The notes beneath the pieces are model-generated. The model was not told the DNA's origin, made no database searches, and worked only from the letters and a program-made list of their open reading frames with translations. 24,144 nt of DNA from RGIG464 sp045643185 (lineage in GTDB: Bacteria; Myxococcota_A; Bradymonadia; UBA4248), in the NCBI GenBank assembly GCA_045643185.1, contig JAZUKH010000084.1, forward strand, positions 1 through 24,144, read 5' to 3'. The position numbers were made by a program, and so were the translations under genes. Every line of letters begins with the position of its first letter. The first letter of the stretch is position 1. Below, piece by piece: positions 1 to 6,499 of this stretch.

Positions 1-30
1 GCCGCTACCCCTTCGCCTGGCAGGGCCTGC
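1..30 (-). repeat. Dispersed palindromic repeat, copy A (cut by window edge)
   Basis: This is one outer arm of the intergenic repeat seen complete at 1676-1760, 17168-17238 and 19821-19934. It runs from the GCCGC end of the central stem through CTACCCCTTCGCC to GGCAGGGCC and matches copy C almost base for base. The rest lies outside the window. It sits 13 bases past the kinase stop codon. Orientation is the same as copy C and opposite to copies B and D. Confidence 0.8.
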
Positions 31-43
31 GACCTTGGGTGAT

Positions 44-913
44 CTAGCGCAACACGTCGCGAAACCGGGTGACCGCAGAAAAACGCGCGTTCGGTTCCTT
101 CGACAACAGGCTGTGACAGATCAACGGTAATTCGTCGGGCGCAGACATGATCCTCAAGTTCTCAGGCATCGGCACATCGCTGTAACAATGCATTTTCATC
201 GTATCCGACGCGGTCTTGCCCTGAAACGGAAAATGTCCGGTCATCCAGACAAAGAGGATCACACCGACGGCATACCAGTCACACGCGCTTGTCAACATGA
301 TCTTCTTGCCATAAGCCTGTTCGGGCGACATATACAACGGCGTGCCCAACGCCATGCCCTCTTCATGATAAACATGCCACTCGCCGTCGATCGTCGAAAG
401 TGCAAAATCGATGAGTCGAAGATCGCCAGACCTGGAAATGAGAATATTACCGGGCTTGATATCACGATGTACAATGCCATTTCGGTGGATCTGACCAAGC
501 CGGTTGGCAATACGGGCAAAGATCGTCTTGATGCAACACCAGTCAAAACACTTCGTCATGAGCGTGGCGAGGTCTGAGCTGGGAAAGTACTCCATATAAA
601 GGTAGGGATGAGAGAGCGCATCGACGTCACATTCCGTGATGTGAATGCCGGCATCCGAAATACCGCGTTCGAAGCGCGCAACAGACGCCTCATACTCCCG
701 CTCAAATTGCCCTAAAATGTAGTCGTTGCCTTCACATGTGTAGCGTGCATATTTAACGACAAAAGGCTCAGCCAGATCGGGATGCGACGCGAGCCACAGT
801 TCAGCAACGCCGCCCGCTGACAGTCTTTTGATCAATTTGACATTCTCAGGGGGAACCCCTCGTAATTGATCAATGGGTCGATTAACCGGAGTATTTACGC
901 GTTCTTCCGACAT
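44..913 (-). CDS. Hanks-type Ser/Thr protein kinase, kinase domain only
   Basis: A cytoplasmic protein kinase of about 289 residues with no sensor, PASTA, TPR or membrane segment; nearly the whole chain is catalytic domain. Visible motifs, in order, are a glycine-rich loop (LSAGGVAELWLA), the VVK lysine, the catalytic loop HRDIKPGNIL, the metal-binding segment IDFALS, and the activation-segment end GTPLYMSPEQ. The family phosphorylates Ser or Thr using ATP. The DFG motif reads DFA, and the first and third loop glycines are Ser and Ala. GGxAE loops are common in myxobacterial kinases, so the loop is not strange, but the DFA is worth noting. I chose the ATG at 913 over a GTG four codons upstream because a GGGCAGG sequence sits just ahead of it and a strong promoter ends about 30 bases upstream. 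The substrate is unknown. Confidence 0.93.
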   Translation of the reverse strand: MSEERVNTPVNRPIDQLRGVPPENVKLIKRLSAGGVAELWLASHPDLAEPFVVKYARYTCEGNDYILGQFEREYEASVARFERGISDAGIHITECDVDALSHPYLYMEYFPSSDLATLMTKCFDWCCIKTIFARIANRLGQIHRNGIVHRDIKPGNILISRSGDLRLIDFALSTIDGEWHVYHEEGMALGTPLYMSPEQAYGKKIMLTSACDWYAVGVILFVWMTGHFPFQGKTASDTMKMHCYSDVPMPENLRIMSAPDELPLICHSLLSKEPNARFSAVTRFRDVLR

Positions 914-943
914 GTGCCTGCCCACACAGAAAATTCGATCATA

Positions 944-972
944 TTAATAGTCCATAAACACGATCCTGTCAA
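944..972 (-). promoter_or_regulatory. Promoter for the kinase gene
   Basis: Reading the minus strand, a perfect -35 box TTGACA (972-967) is followed by exactly 17 bases and a -10 box TATTAA (949-944). Transcription would start near 937, leaving a leader of about 25 bases before the ATG at 913. The kinase can therefore be transcribed independently of the flavodoxin-like gene upstream. Confidence 0.7.
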
Positions 973-986
973 AACGCGGAATCATA

Positions 987-1008
987 CCCCATCGACGTTT
1001 CGATGGGG
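987..1008 (-). terminator. Hairpin after the flavodoxin-like gene, probably a weak terminator
   Basis: A perfect 9-bp stem, CCCCATCGA / TCGATGGGG, with loop CGTT begins 10 bases after the flavodoxin-like stop codon and immediately precedes the kinase promoter. There is no T-tract on either strand, so intrinsic termination would be weak. It could instead stabilise the 3' end of the upstream message. Confidence 0.45.
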
Positions 1009-1018
1009 CGTTCATGGC

Positions 1019-1642
1019 TTATCCCATAATAAAATGTGTATAGGCGCCAGACTCGGTTGCCGGCTTGTCCACCCCGGCAGCCTTGCCGGCTTCGATGCAG
1101 CGAAGCAACCAGGCCATATTGTGCGCAATATTGCGCATCGTCTGAAGGCCTTCGCGGTCTTTTTCAACATCCGCCGGCGTAAAACCGTGCACCATGTTCC
1201 AATAAGTCGAAGAGACGACCGGCATCTGATTGATCGTAAAATATTTATTGATCGTATCTAACGTTGCCGTCGTACCGGCGCGGCGAGCACAGGCCACGGC
1301 GGCAGCAGGTTTGTAACGAAGTTTGGAAGAGGCCGAGTAAAACAGACGGTCCATGAACGCGTAGAGCGTTCCGTTACCCGAAGCGTAATAAACGGGCGAT
1401 CCAGCAATAAAGGCATCAAATTCATCCAGACGTGAAGCGACTTTATTCACAACATCATCGATACAGCAATGTCCCAACTTTTTGCAGGCACCACAAGCCA
1501 GACAGCCGCGAACGACTTCCCTACCGATCTGAATGATCTCACTCTCGATCCCATAATTTTTGAGCGTATCAGCGATCTCACGAAGTGCACGCCCCGTGCA
1601 GCTGTCTTTTTCAGGGCTACCATTGATCATTAAGACTTTCAT
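1019..1642 (-). CDS. Flavodoxin-fold NAD(P)H-dependent FMN reductase, iron-sulfur flavoprotein-like
   Basis: A 207-residue protein of the NADPH-dependent FMN reductase / iron-sulfur flavoprotein group. The N-terminus KVLMINGSPEKDSCTGRAL is the strand and phosphate-binding loop for FMN, and AGSPVYYASGNGTLYAFMDR (about 79-98) is the second flavin-binding segment. Between them lies a compact cysteine cluster, C47, C50, C53, C59 and C60, spaced like the CxxCxxC-x5-C ligands of iron-sulfur flavoproteins, so a 4Fe-4S cluster is plausible. The start at 1642 is set by a strong AAAGGAG site 7 bases upstream. An open frame continues further upstream, but it runs through repeat copy B and is not credible as coding. 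The electron donor and acceptor cannot be read from the sequence. Confidence 0.88.
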   Translation of the reverse strand: MKVLMINGSPEKDSCTGRALREIADTLKNYGIESEIIQIGREVVRGCLACGACKKLGHCCIDDVVNKVASRLDEFDAFIAGSPVYYASGNGTLYAFMDRLFYSASSKLRYKPAAAVACARRAGTTATLDTINKYFTINQMPVVSSTYWNMVHGFTPADVEKDREGLQTMRNIAHNMAWLLRCIEAGKAAGVDKPATESGAYTHFIMG

Positions 1643-1675
1643 AAACAACTCCTTTAAAAACCGCTTCATTTCGGA

Positions 1676-1760
1676 GCAGGCCCTGCCAGGCGAGGGGGTC
1701 GCGGCGTATTTTCCCATCCAACGGATGGGAAAATAGCCGCGCAGGGGGAGACTTCCCCCT
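1676..1760 (+). repeat. Dispersed palindromic repeat, copy B
   Basis: Full copy, 85 bp. The left arm GCAGGCCCTGCCAGGCGA leads into a GCGGC / GCCGC clamp (1701-1705 and 1736-1740). Inside the clamp is a copy-specific perfect 13-bp stem, TATTTTCCCATCC with GGATGGGAAAATA, and a 3-base loop AAC. The right arm ends in its own hairpin, AGGGGGA-GACT-TCCCCCT. The copy lies 34 bases upstream of the flavodoxin-like start codon, between divergent genes, so it is not placed as a simple terminator. Confidence 0.88.
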
Positions 1761-1852
1761 CAAATTTCCAAAATTTAGCGATTGAATGAACCAAAAGCGG
1801 CATCATTGCCGTGGTTGCTATTTTTTGACACATGGGACGTCATCGTCAAGGG

Positions 1853-1866
1853 GTATCTTGTATAAA
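1853..1866 (+). promoter_or_regulatory. Possible extended -10 promoter for the Crp-like gene
   Basis: TTG directly followed by TATAAA (1861-1866) resembles an extended -10 element, about 75 bases before the regulator ATG. No good -35 lies at 15-19 bases. The TTGACA at 1825-1830 is 30 bases away, which is too far for standard spacing. The call rests on the -10 alone. Confidence 0.3.
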
Positions 1867-1940
1867 AAATAAAAGTGTGGTACACGAGCGCTGTTTTTTA
1901 AGCGCATTTGCGCAGAATTCAAACAAGAGAGGCCTCTGTC

Positions 1941-2573
1941 ATGGATAATAATCAGGCGATTGAGAAGCTGGCGAAAACGTATGAAGCCGGCAAAGTTCTG
2001 TTCAACGAAGGCGATGAAGCAGGCAAAGTCTGGGTCATCAATGAAGGTCACGTTCGCATCTCCAAGCTCGTCTGTGAAGAAGAGGTAGAGCTTGAGATTC
2101 TCGGTCCGGGTGAATATTGCGGCGAACTCGCCCTCCTTCAAAAAGCCCCTCAGACCGTCACGGCGACCGTCGTGGACAATGCAAAACTTCTGTGCATCGA
2201 AGCCGCGCAGTTTGAACAGCTCATTCGCGCCAATGGCGAGCTCTCCATGCGCATGCTTAAGAAACTTTCCGGCCGACTTGCTGAAGCCCAATTCCGCATC
2301 AGCGTTCTTCAAATGCGCTCCAACCTCGGCCGTGTTATGATGCAACTTCGCGCCGAAGCCGCTAACAACGCGGGCAAGATCCCCGAAAATCTCGCCGAAC
2401 ACCTCGGTTTGGACGAAGTTGAACTCGAAGTCGTGCTCGACAAACTCGTCTCCAAAAAGCTCATCAATCTTAAAGAAGCCGATCATTCGTTCGAAATTCT
2501 CGATGATACAGAATATGAACGTTATATGCGTTACGTGGAACTCAACGACCGTTACGCTTATTTTGAAAAGTAA
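1941..2573 (+). CDS. Crp/Fnr-like cyclic-nucleotide-binding-fold regulator
   Basis: A 210-residue protein with an N-terminal cyclic-nucleotide-binding beta-roll (about 12-95, with FNEGDEAGKVWVINEGHVRI and LGPGEYCGELALL), a long dimerisation helix (about 95-130) and a short C-terminal region (about 130-200) that may be a winged helix. In canonical Crp proteins the phosphate-binding cassette ends in Arg-Ser or Arg-Thr. Here the matching segment is APQTVTATV, with Gln in place of Arg, so cAMP binding in the usual way is doubtful. The ATG at 1941 has AGAGAGG 8 bases upstream and matches the start of the fold; an upstream TTG is less likely. The C-terminal DNA-binding helix is only weakly recognisable, so it may be a sensor or effector without DNA binding. 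Confidence 0.85.
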   Translation: MDNNQAIEKLAKTYEAGKVLFNEGDEAGKVWVINEGHVRISKLVCEEEVELEILGPGEYCGELALLQKAPQTVTATVVDNAKLLCIEAAQFEQLIRANGELSMRMLKKLSGRLAEAQFRISVLQMRSNLGRVMMQLRAEAANNAGKIPENLAEHLGLDEVELEVVLDKLVSKKLINLKEADHSFEILDDTEYERYMRYVELNDRYAYFEK

Positions 2574-2595
2574 CCCATTCTTTTTCAATGGCTTT

Positions 2596-2619
2596 GAACG
2601 GATCCCTATCGATCCGTTC
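2596..2619 (+). other. Perfect hairpin downstream of the Crp-like gene
   Basis: A 9-bp perfect stem, GAACGGATC with GATCCGTTC, and loop CCTATC lies 22 bases after the stop codon and just ahead of the terminator at 2630-2654. There is no T-tract. It makes a tandem of two hairpins in a 60-base gap. Confidence 0.6.
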
Positions 2620-2629
2620 GACCGCTTTC

Positions 2630-2654
2630 GCCGCACCCATGTGCGGCTTTTTTT
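2630..2654 (+). terminator. Intrinsic terminator after the Crp-like gene, abutting folC
   Basis: A 7-bp perfect GC-rich stem, GCCGCAC with GTGCGGC, with loop CCAT is followed at once by seven T residues (2648-2654). It is a textbook rho-independent terminator. The folC ATG is the very next base, so it occupies the position where folC would need its ribosome-binding site. Confidence 0.85.
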
Positions 2655-4028
2655 ATGCCAAACGAATCTCATTTCTACGATCCACAACGTTTTCGCGAAC
2701 GCATTTTTAAGCAGAACGAACGCGTCATGAAATTTGGCCTGGACGCGATGCGACGTGCCGAAACGTGTCTGGGCGGTCTTCCTCATTACCCTAGCCTGCT
2801 GATCGCCGGCACCAACGGCAAGGGACAGATCTCCGCGACATTGTCCAATCTCGCCCAGAACGCCGGCCTTAGACCTGGTCTGTTCACATCGCCGCACCTA
2901 CTCGACTTTAGCGAGCGCATTCGTGTCAACGGCGAACGCCTCGACGAAGCCTTGCTCGAAGACATCGGCTGGTCGATCCTCGATCGCTTTGGCGGCACGG
3001 ACGACACGGAAGTCGACACCCAGCGGCGAGAACACAGCGAAACGCCCGTATTGACGTACTTTGAATGCTGTCTGGCCATGGCACTCGACGCATTTCGACG
3101 CACCGACGTCAATTTGGGCGTTTTCGAAGTCGGCCTGGGCGGCCGTCTGGATGCGACCAACACACTCGAGCCAGAGCTCAGCATCATCGCCTCGATCAGT
3201 CTGGATCACATGCAGTATCTCGGAAACACCATCGAAGAGATCGCACGCGAAAAAGCCGGGATTATGCGGGCTAACAAACCGGTTATTATTGGGCGCTATG
3301 CCCACGCGGTGTTGCGAAAAGAAGCTGCTGACCGGGGTTGCAGCCAGTGCTGGGCCCTTGGTGAAGACTTCGACTGGCAAAGACGCGAGGACAGAAGCGT
3401 AGAACTCGTGACGCCGGCCGTCACCCTGCCCATGAACGGATGCGAAAACATGCCCGATTATCAGCTCGATAACGCTGCCGAAGCGCTTTTTGCCGGTTTG
3501 GTGGCCCATCAGCTCGGTCTCATTCCCGGCGATCTTCAAACGAACGCCCAAAACGTCTTTTCACAAACGCGTTGGGTCGGGCGCATGTACGACGTGCCAA
3601 GCGAACTCGCAGCCGCCCACGGGGTCAAACGCATTACGCTGGATGGCGCGCACAATCAGGATGGCGTCAAAGCCTTCTGTCAGGCGGTTTCTCAACGAAA
3701 CGCCACGCAGCATGCGCTCATCGTCAATGCGTGCGGCGACAAAGCGATCGACGCTATGTTTCCGCAATATCTCAGTGTTTTTGACGCCGCTGAGATCTTC
3801 GTGGCGCCGATCAGCAACCCACGAGCACTCACACCATCCGCCTACTGTCAACGAACTGGCCTGGCGAACACTCAGGCTTGTGACAGCCTTGCCCAGGCGG
3901 TCGAACGCGCCGCACAACGCGTCGGTCAGACTGGCACGATCTACATTTCTGGTTCGCTTTACCTGGTGGGTGAAGCCCTCAAAGCCCTCAACGATGACAC
4001 GGCGCTTCGATCCATTCGACTGGACTGA
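2655..4028 (+). CDS. folC: Bifunctional dihydrofolate synthase / folylpolyglutamate synthase
   Basis: A 457-residue cytoplasmic Mur-ligase-family enzyme. It adds glutamate to dihydropteroate and to reduced folates using ATP. Family motifs are clear: the P-loop AGTNGKGQ (51-58), TSPHLLDFSERIRVNG (about 78-93), FEVGLGGRLDATN (about 157-169), SLDHMQYLG, the REKAGIMR segment that carries the lysine carbamylated in this family, and DGAHN in the C-terminal domain. Length is slightly above the usual 420-440. The start at 2655 is retained because the family's N-terminal helix (MKFGLDAMRR here) needs upstream residues, yet no ribosome-binding site precedes it, only the terminator T-tract. The TonB-like gene follows after 3 bases, so the two are probably co-transcribed. 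Confidence 0.95.
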   Translation: MPNESHFYDPQRFRERIFKQNERVMKFGLDAMRRAETCLGGLPHYPSLLIAGTNGKGQISATLSNLAQNAGLRPGLFTSPHLLDFSERIRVNGERLDEALLEDIGWSILDRFGGTDDTEVDTQRREHSETPVLTYFECCLAMALDAFRRTDVNLGVFEVGLGGRLDATNTLEPELSIIASISLDHMQYLGNTIEEIAREKAGIMRANKPVIIGRYAHAVLRKEAADRGCSQCWALGEDFDWQRREDRSVELVTPAVTLPMNGCENMPDYQLDNAAEALFAGLVAHQLGLIPGDLQTNAQNVFSQTRWVGRMYDVPSELAAAHGVKRITLDGAHNQDGVKAFCQAVSQRNATQHALIVNACGDKAIDAMFPQYLSVFDAAEIFVAPISNPRALTPSAYCQRTGLANTQACDSLAQAVERAAQRVGQTGTIYISGSLYLVGEALKALNDDTALRSIRLD

Positions 4029-4031
4029 TCT

Positions 4032-5504
4032 ATGAAGACCACCTCCCGCAAAAATGCGCGTCACTGGCGCCAGGCCTGGACGATCGCGATCCTCGCCCAT
4101 ATCCTCATTTTTGCGGGATTAGCCTTATTTTTGAAACCAGATCACCTGGTCCGAGTCGTAAAAATGACGCCTCAGCCAGAAGAGGTCGTGAATATTCTTC
4201 CGACTCAGGCGCTTCGCCCCGTCTTATTTTTCTCGGAACCGGGCGTGAAACTTAGCGCGATACACCTTTGCCGCGTCGATGAAGAAAACGCGACCAAAAC
4301 CTGCTACAACGCCCAACGCCACGCAGAACACGAAGAAGCCGTCGTTTTTGACCCAATTCATGATGCGGGGCTTTACGAACTCGTCGTCGATGAAGACGCG
4401 TTCGACGCGCCCTATCAGCTCGATGGCGAACGTCAATCCACACTTCCAAGCGGCGACGGACAAGCCGGCGGTGCCTTTGTCGCCCCGTTCGAACTGCGAT
4501 TTAAAGCGGAAGAAGTACTGACTGCATCTGTGTTTGACGCGACCAAACCACTCGTCAACGAAGAGATGGCTTCGCGTCAGGAAGTTACTCAAGTCAGACC
4601 ACCGTCACCGCCCAAAAAGCCGACGCCGCACAAGCCGACGCCCAAACCACCGCGCCCCAAAGCCGCCGAAGTCCAAGCGCCGCAACCCAGCGCGCCTGAC
4701 ACGACGCCCATCGCCCCGTCGCCGGAACCCGAAAAGATCAAGTTGACGCCCGAAATGCTTCAGATCAGCCCCATGACCATGGCACCAACGCTGCTGCATG
4801 AAGCCGCCAATACGGCCGACGAAGTCTTCAAAGCACGTGATCGCAACGATATCGTCGAAGAAGCTGCTTTGGCACAAAAGCGCTTTAACTCTGCCTATCG
4901 CGCTGACGGCCCGACCGTTGGTGTCGGCCAACAGGGCAACGCCATCAACCACGACAAAGACGTTGCCGAATACCTCGCTCTCATGCACAAAGAGATCCAT
5001 CCGCGCTGGGGCGAAGGCTACCTGATCCGTCTCGACACGATCTATCGAAGCCACGACATCCGTTTACAGAATTCTGATCTCGAAGCAGAAGTCGAGATCA
5101 CCCTAGACTCACTCGGCAATGTCAGCGACGTCGTCATTGTACGCTCCAGCGGTGTCACTGACTACGATGCTGAAGCCATCAGCGTCGCCTGGATGAGCTC
5201 CCCCAAGATCATTCCGCCTCAAAAGATGCTTTCCAAGGACGGCAAAGTCTACATTCACTGGACGTTTTGGCGAGATACGAGGCAGTGCGGCGTTTTCGGC
5301 GTGAAAGTTTTTAAGCTCGATCATGGCCGACGCGATGATATTGCGTTTGACCTCAAAAAAGTCCAGGCGATGGAGAAAAAACTCGGCCTCACGCCATCGG
5401 GCATTGCACCACCAGCCACCAATTTTCTTCCCCAGGCTGAACCAAACACGGCACCGGAGCCTCAAACGCCACCGCCGGCGATCAATCCGTTGGATGACCT
5501 GTAG
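4032..5504 (+). CDS. TonB-family protein with proline-rich linker
   Basis: A 490-residue inner-membrane protein. It has a short basic N-terminus, one membrane segment (about 15-35), a periplasmic region, a Pro/Lys-rich spacer (about 190-235, with PPSPPKKPTPHKPTPKPP) and a TonB-like C-terminal domain (about 310-415). The domain shows the typical EVEITLDSLGNVSDVVIVRSSG strand pattern and then an AEAISVAW helix. TonB proteins pass proton-motive energy to outer-membrane transporters; many bacteria carry extra family members of unknown partner. No exbB or exbD is nearby. The chain continues about 75 residues past the domain and ends in another Pro-rich tail, which is unusual. It starts 3 bases after folC. 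Confidence 0.8.
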   Translation: MKTTSRKNARHWRQAWTIAILAHILIFAGLALFLKPDHLVRVVKMTPQPEEVVNILPTQALRPVLFFSEPGVKLSAIHLCRVDEENATKTCYNAQRHAEHEEAVVFDPIHDAGLYELVVDEDAFDAPYQLDGERQSTLPSGDGQAGGAFVAPFELRFKAEEVLTASVFDATKPLVNEEMASRQEVTQVRPPSPPKKPTPHKPTPKPPRPKAAEVQAPQPSAPDTTPIAPSPEPEKIKLTPEMLQISPMTMAPTLLHEAANTADEVFKARDRNDIVEEAALAQKRFNSAYRADGPTVGVGQQGNAINHDKDVAEYLALMHKEIHPRWGEGYLIRLDTIYRSHDIRLQNSDLEAEVEITLDSLGNVSDVVIVRSSGVTDYDAEAISVAWMSSPKIIPPQKMLSKDGKVYIHWTFWRDTRQCGVFGVKVFKLDHGRRDDIAFDLKKVQAMEKKLGLTPSGIAPPATNFLPQAEPNTAPEPQTPPPAINPLDDL

Positions 5505-5547
5505 TTTTGATGCGAGCCAGGTCAAAACAGACTTAATTTTGTTCGCT

Positions 5548-5576
5548 TTGTGCAAAACCGAATAATGTGTTAGAGT
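5548..5576 (+). promoter_or_regulatory. Possible promoter for the Bat operon
   Basis: TTGTGC (5548-5553), 17 bases, then TAGAGT (5571-5576), about 36 bases before the DUF58 start. Spacing is ideal, but the boxes match consensus at only 3 and 4 of 6 positions. The gap of about 100 bases after the TonB-like gene is the largest before the Bat cluster, which supports a promoter here. Confidence 0.35.
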
Positions 5577-5611
5577 GATAGCGTACTGTTTTCTATTCGG
5601 GATTGCCAGCC

Positions 5612-6499
5612 ATGATGACCCTTCAGGACTACATCAATAAGCTCAAGGCCATTGAGTTTCATACCCGCATCAAGACTGCTGAAGCGGTTGCGGGAACGTA
5701 CCACTCTGCCTTTAAGGGCCAGGGCATGCTGTTCAGCGAGAGCCGGAGCTACGTAGAAGGGGACGATGTGCGATATATCGACTGGCATGCAAGCGCACGT
5801 CAAAACGCCCTTTTCGTGAAACAGTTCGTCGAAGAACGCGAGCTCAGCGTCTGCATTTTGTTGGATCTTGGCCCATCCATGCGATTTGGTTCGGTTTCAC
5901 GCACCAAGGCCGAAACCGCCATCGAAGCCATGTCTGTGCTGGCCTATTCGGCATTGCACAATAACGACCGCGTCTGCCTGATCATCTTCGACGGCGGCGG
6001 CTACAAGATCATTCCGTTTACCAAAGGGCGAAACCGCGCCATTCAATTCATTCTGGAAGCCATCCATTTTGAAGGCAGTGCCATTCAAAATGGCCCCTGT
6101 TCCCTTGACGACGCTTTTTTGCATGCAGGTCAGCTTTTGAAGCGCCGCAGTATTATTTTTGCGATCAGCGATTTTCAGGATAAGGACTACGAAATTCCCC
6201 TCAAACAGCTTTCCCATCGACACAAGTTATTGCCCATTGTGATCTCCGACCCGATGGAATCCAATCTACCTGACTTGGGACTTTGCCTGTTCGAAGACCC
6301 CGTCACGCATCGCCCGGTTTGGTGTGACGCCTCGCAACTTGAAACCCGTTCGATGTTTCGAAAACGCGCTTTGGAACGTGAAAAGTGCCAGAATGCCGTT
6401 TTCATGCACGCCAACATGAAAGCCATTCGTCTTTCGACCACCGATGACATCATCAAACCGCTGACCAGGGCGTTTGATACGAGAGCAAGCCATGGTTAG
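5612..6499 (+). CDS. DUF58 family protein, first gene of the Bat cluster
   Basis: A protein of about 295 residues with the DUF58 signature: GQGMLFSESRSYVEGDDVRY followed by IDWHASARQNALFVKQFVEE (about 36-75). A VWA-like fold follows, whose MIDAS-like segment reads DLGPS (85-89). DUF58 proteins are usually encoded next to a MoxR AAA ATPase and VWA proteins and are thought to work with them in folding or activating envelope complexes. No moxR is present upstream; the neighbour is a TonB-like gene. The start is one of two adjacent ATG codons (5612 or 5615). There is no membrane segment, so it is cytoplasmic. The stop overlaps the next gene by 8 bases. Confidence 0.9.
   Translation: MMTLQDYINKLKAIEFHTRIKTAEAVAGTYHSAFKGQGMLFSESRSYVEGDDVRYIDWHASARQNALFVKQFVEERELSVCILLDLGPSMRFGSVSRTKAETAIEAMSVLAYSALHNNDRVCLIIFDGGGYKIIPFTKGRNRAIQFILEAIHFEGSAIQNGPCSLDDAFLHAGQLLKRRSIIFAISDFQDKDYEIPLKQLSHRHKLLPIVISDPMESNLPDLGLCLFEDPVTHRPVWCDASQLETRSMFRKRALEREKCQNAVFMHANMKAIRLSTTDDIIKPLTRAFDTRASHG

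Larger units (their letters stand above)
1643..1940. other. Divergent intergenic region between the flavodoxin-like and Crp-like genes
   Basis: About 300 bases with no gene. It holds repeat copy B (1676-1760) on the flavodoxin side, then an AT-rich stretch. An inverted pair TTGAC (1825-1829) and GTCAA (1845-1849), separated by 15 bases, could be an operator or overlapping divergent -35 elements. A small inverted repeat GCGCA-TT-TGCGC (1902-1913) lies about 28 bases before the regulator start. No convincing promoter for the flavodoxin-like gene is visible. Confidence 0.6.

Noticed and set aside
1643..1717. N-terminal extension of the flavodoxin-like protein
   Set aside because: The extension would be encoded by repeat copy B, and a strong AAAGGAG site marks the start at 1642.
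1818..2897. 359-codon open frame antisense to the Crp-like gene and the start of folC
   Set aside because: It is a shadow of two genes with clear family motifs; its translation has no recognisable domain and it crosses the terminator between them.
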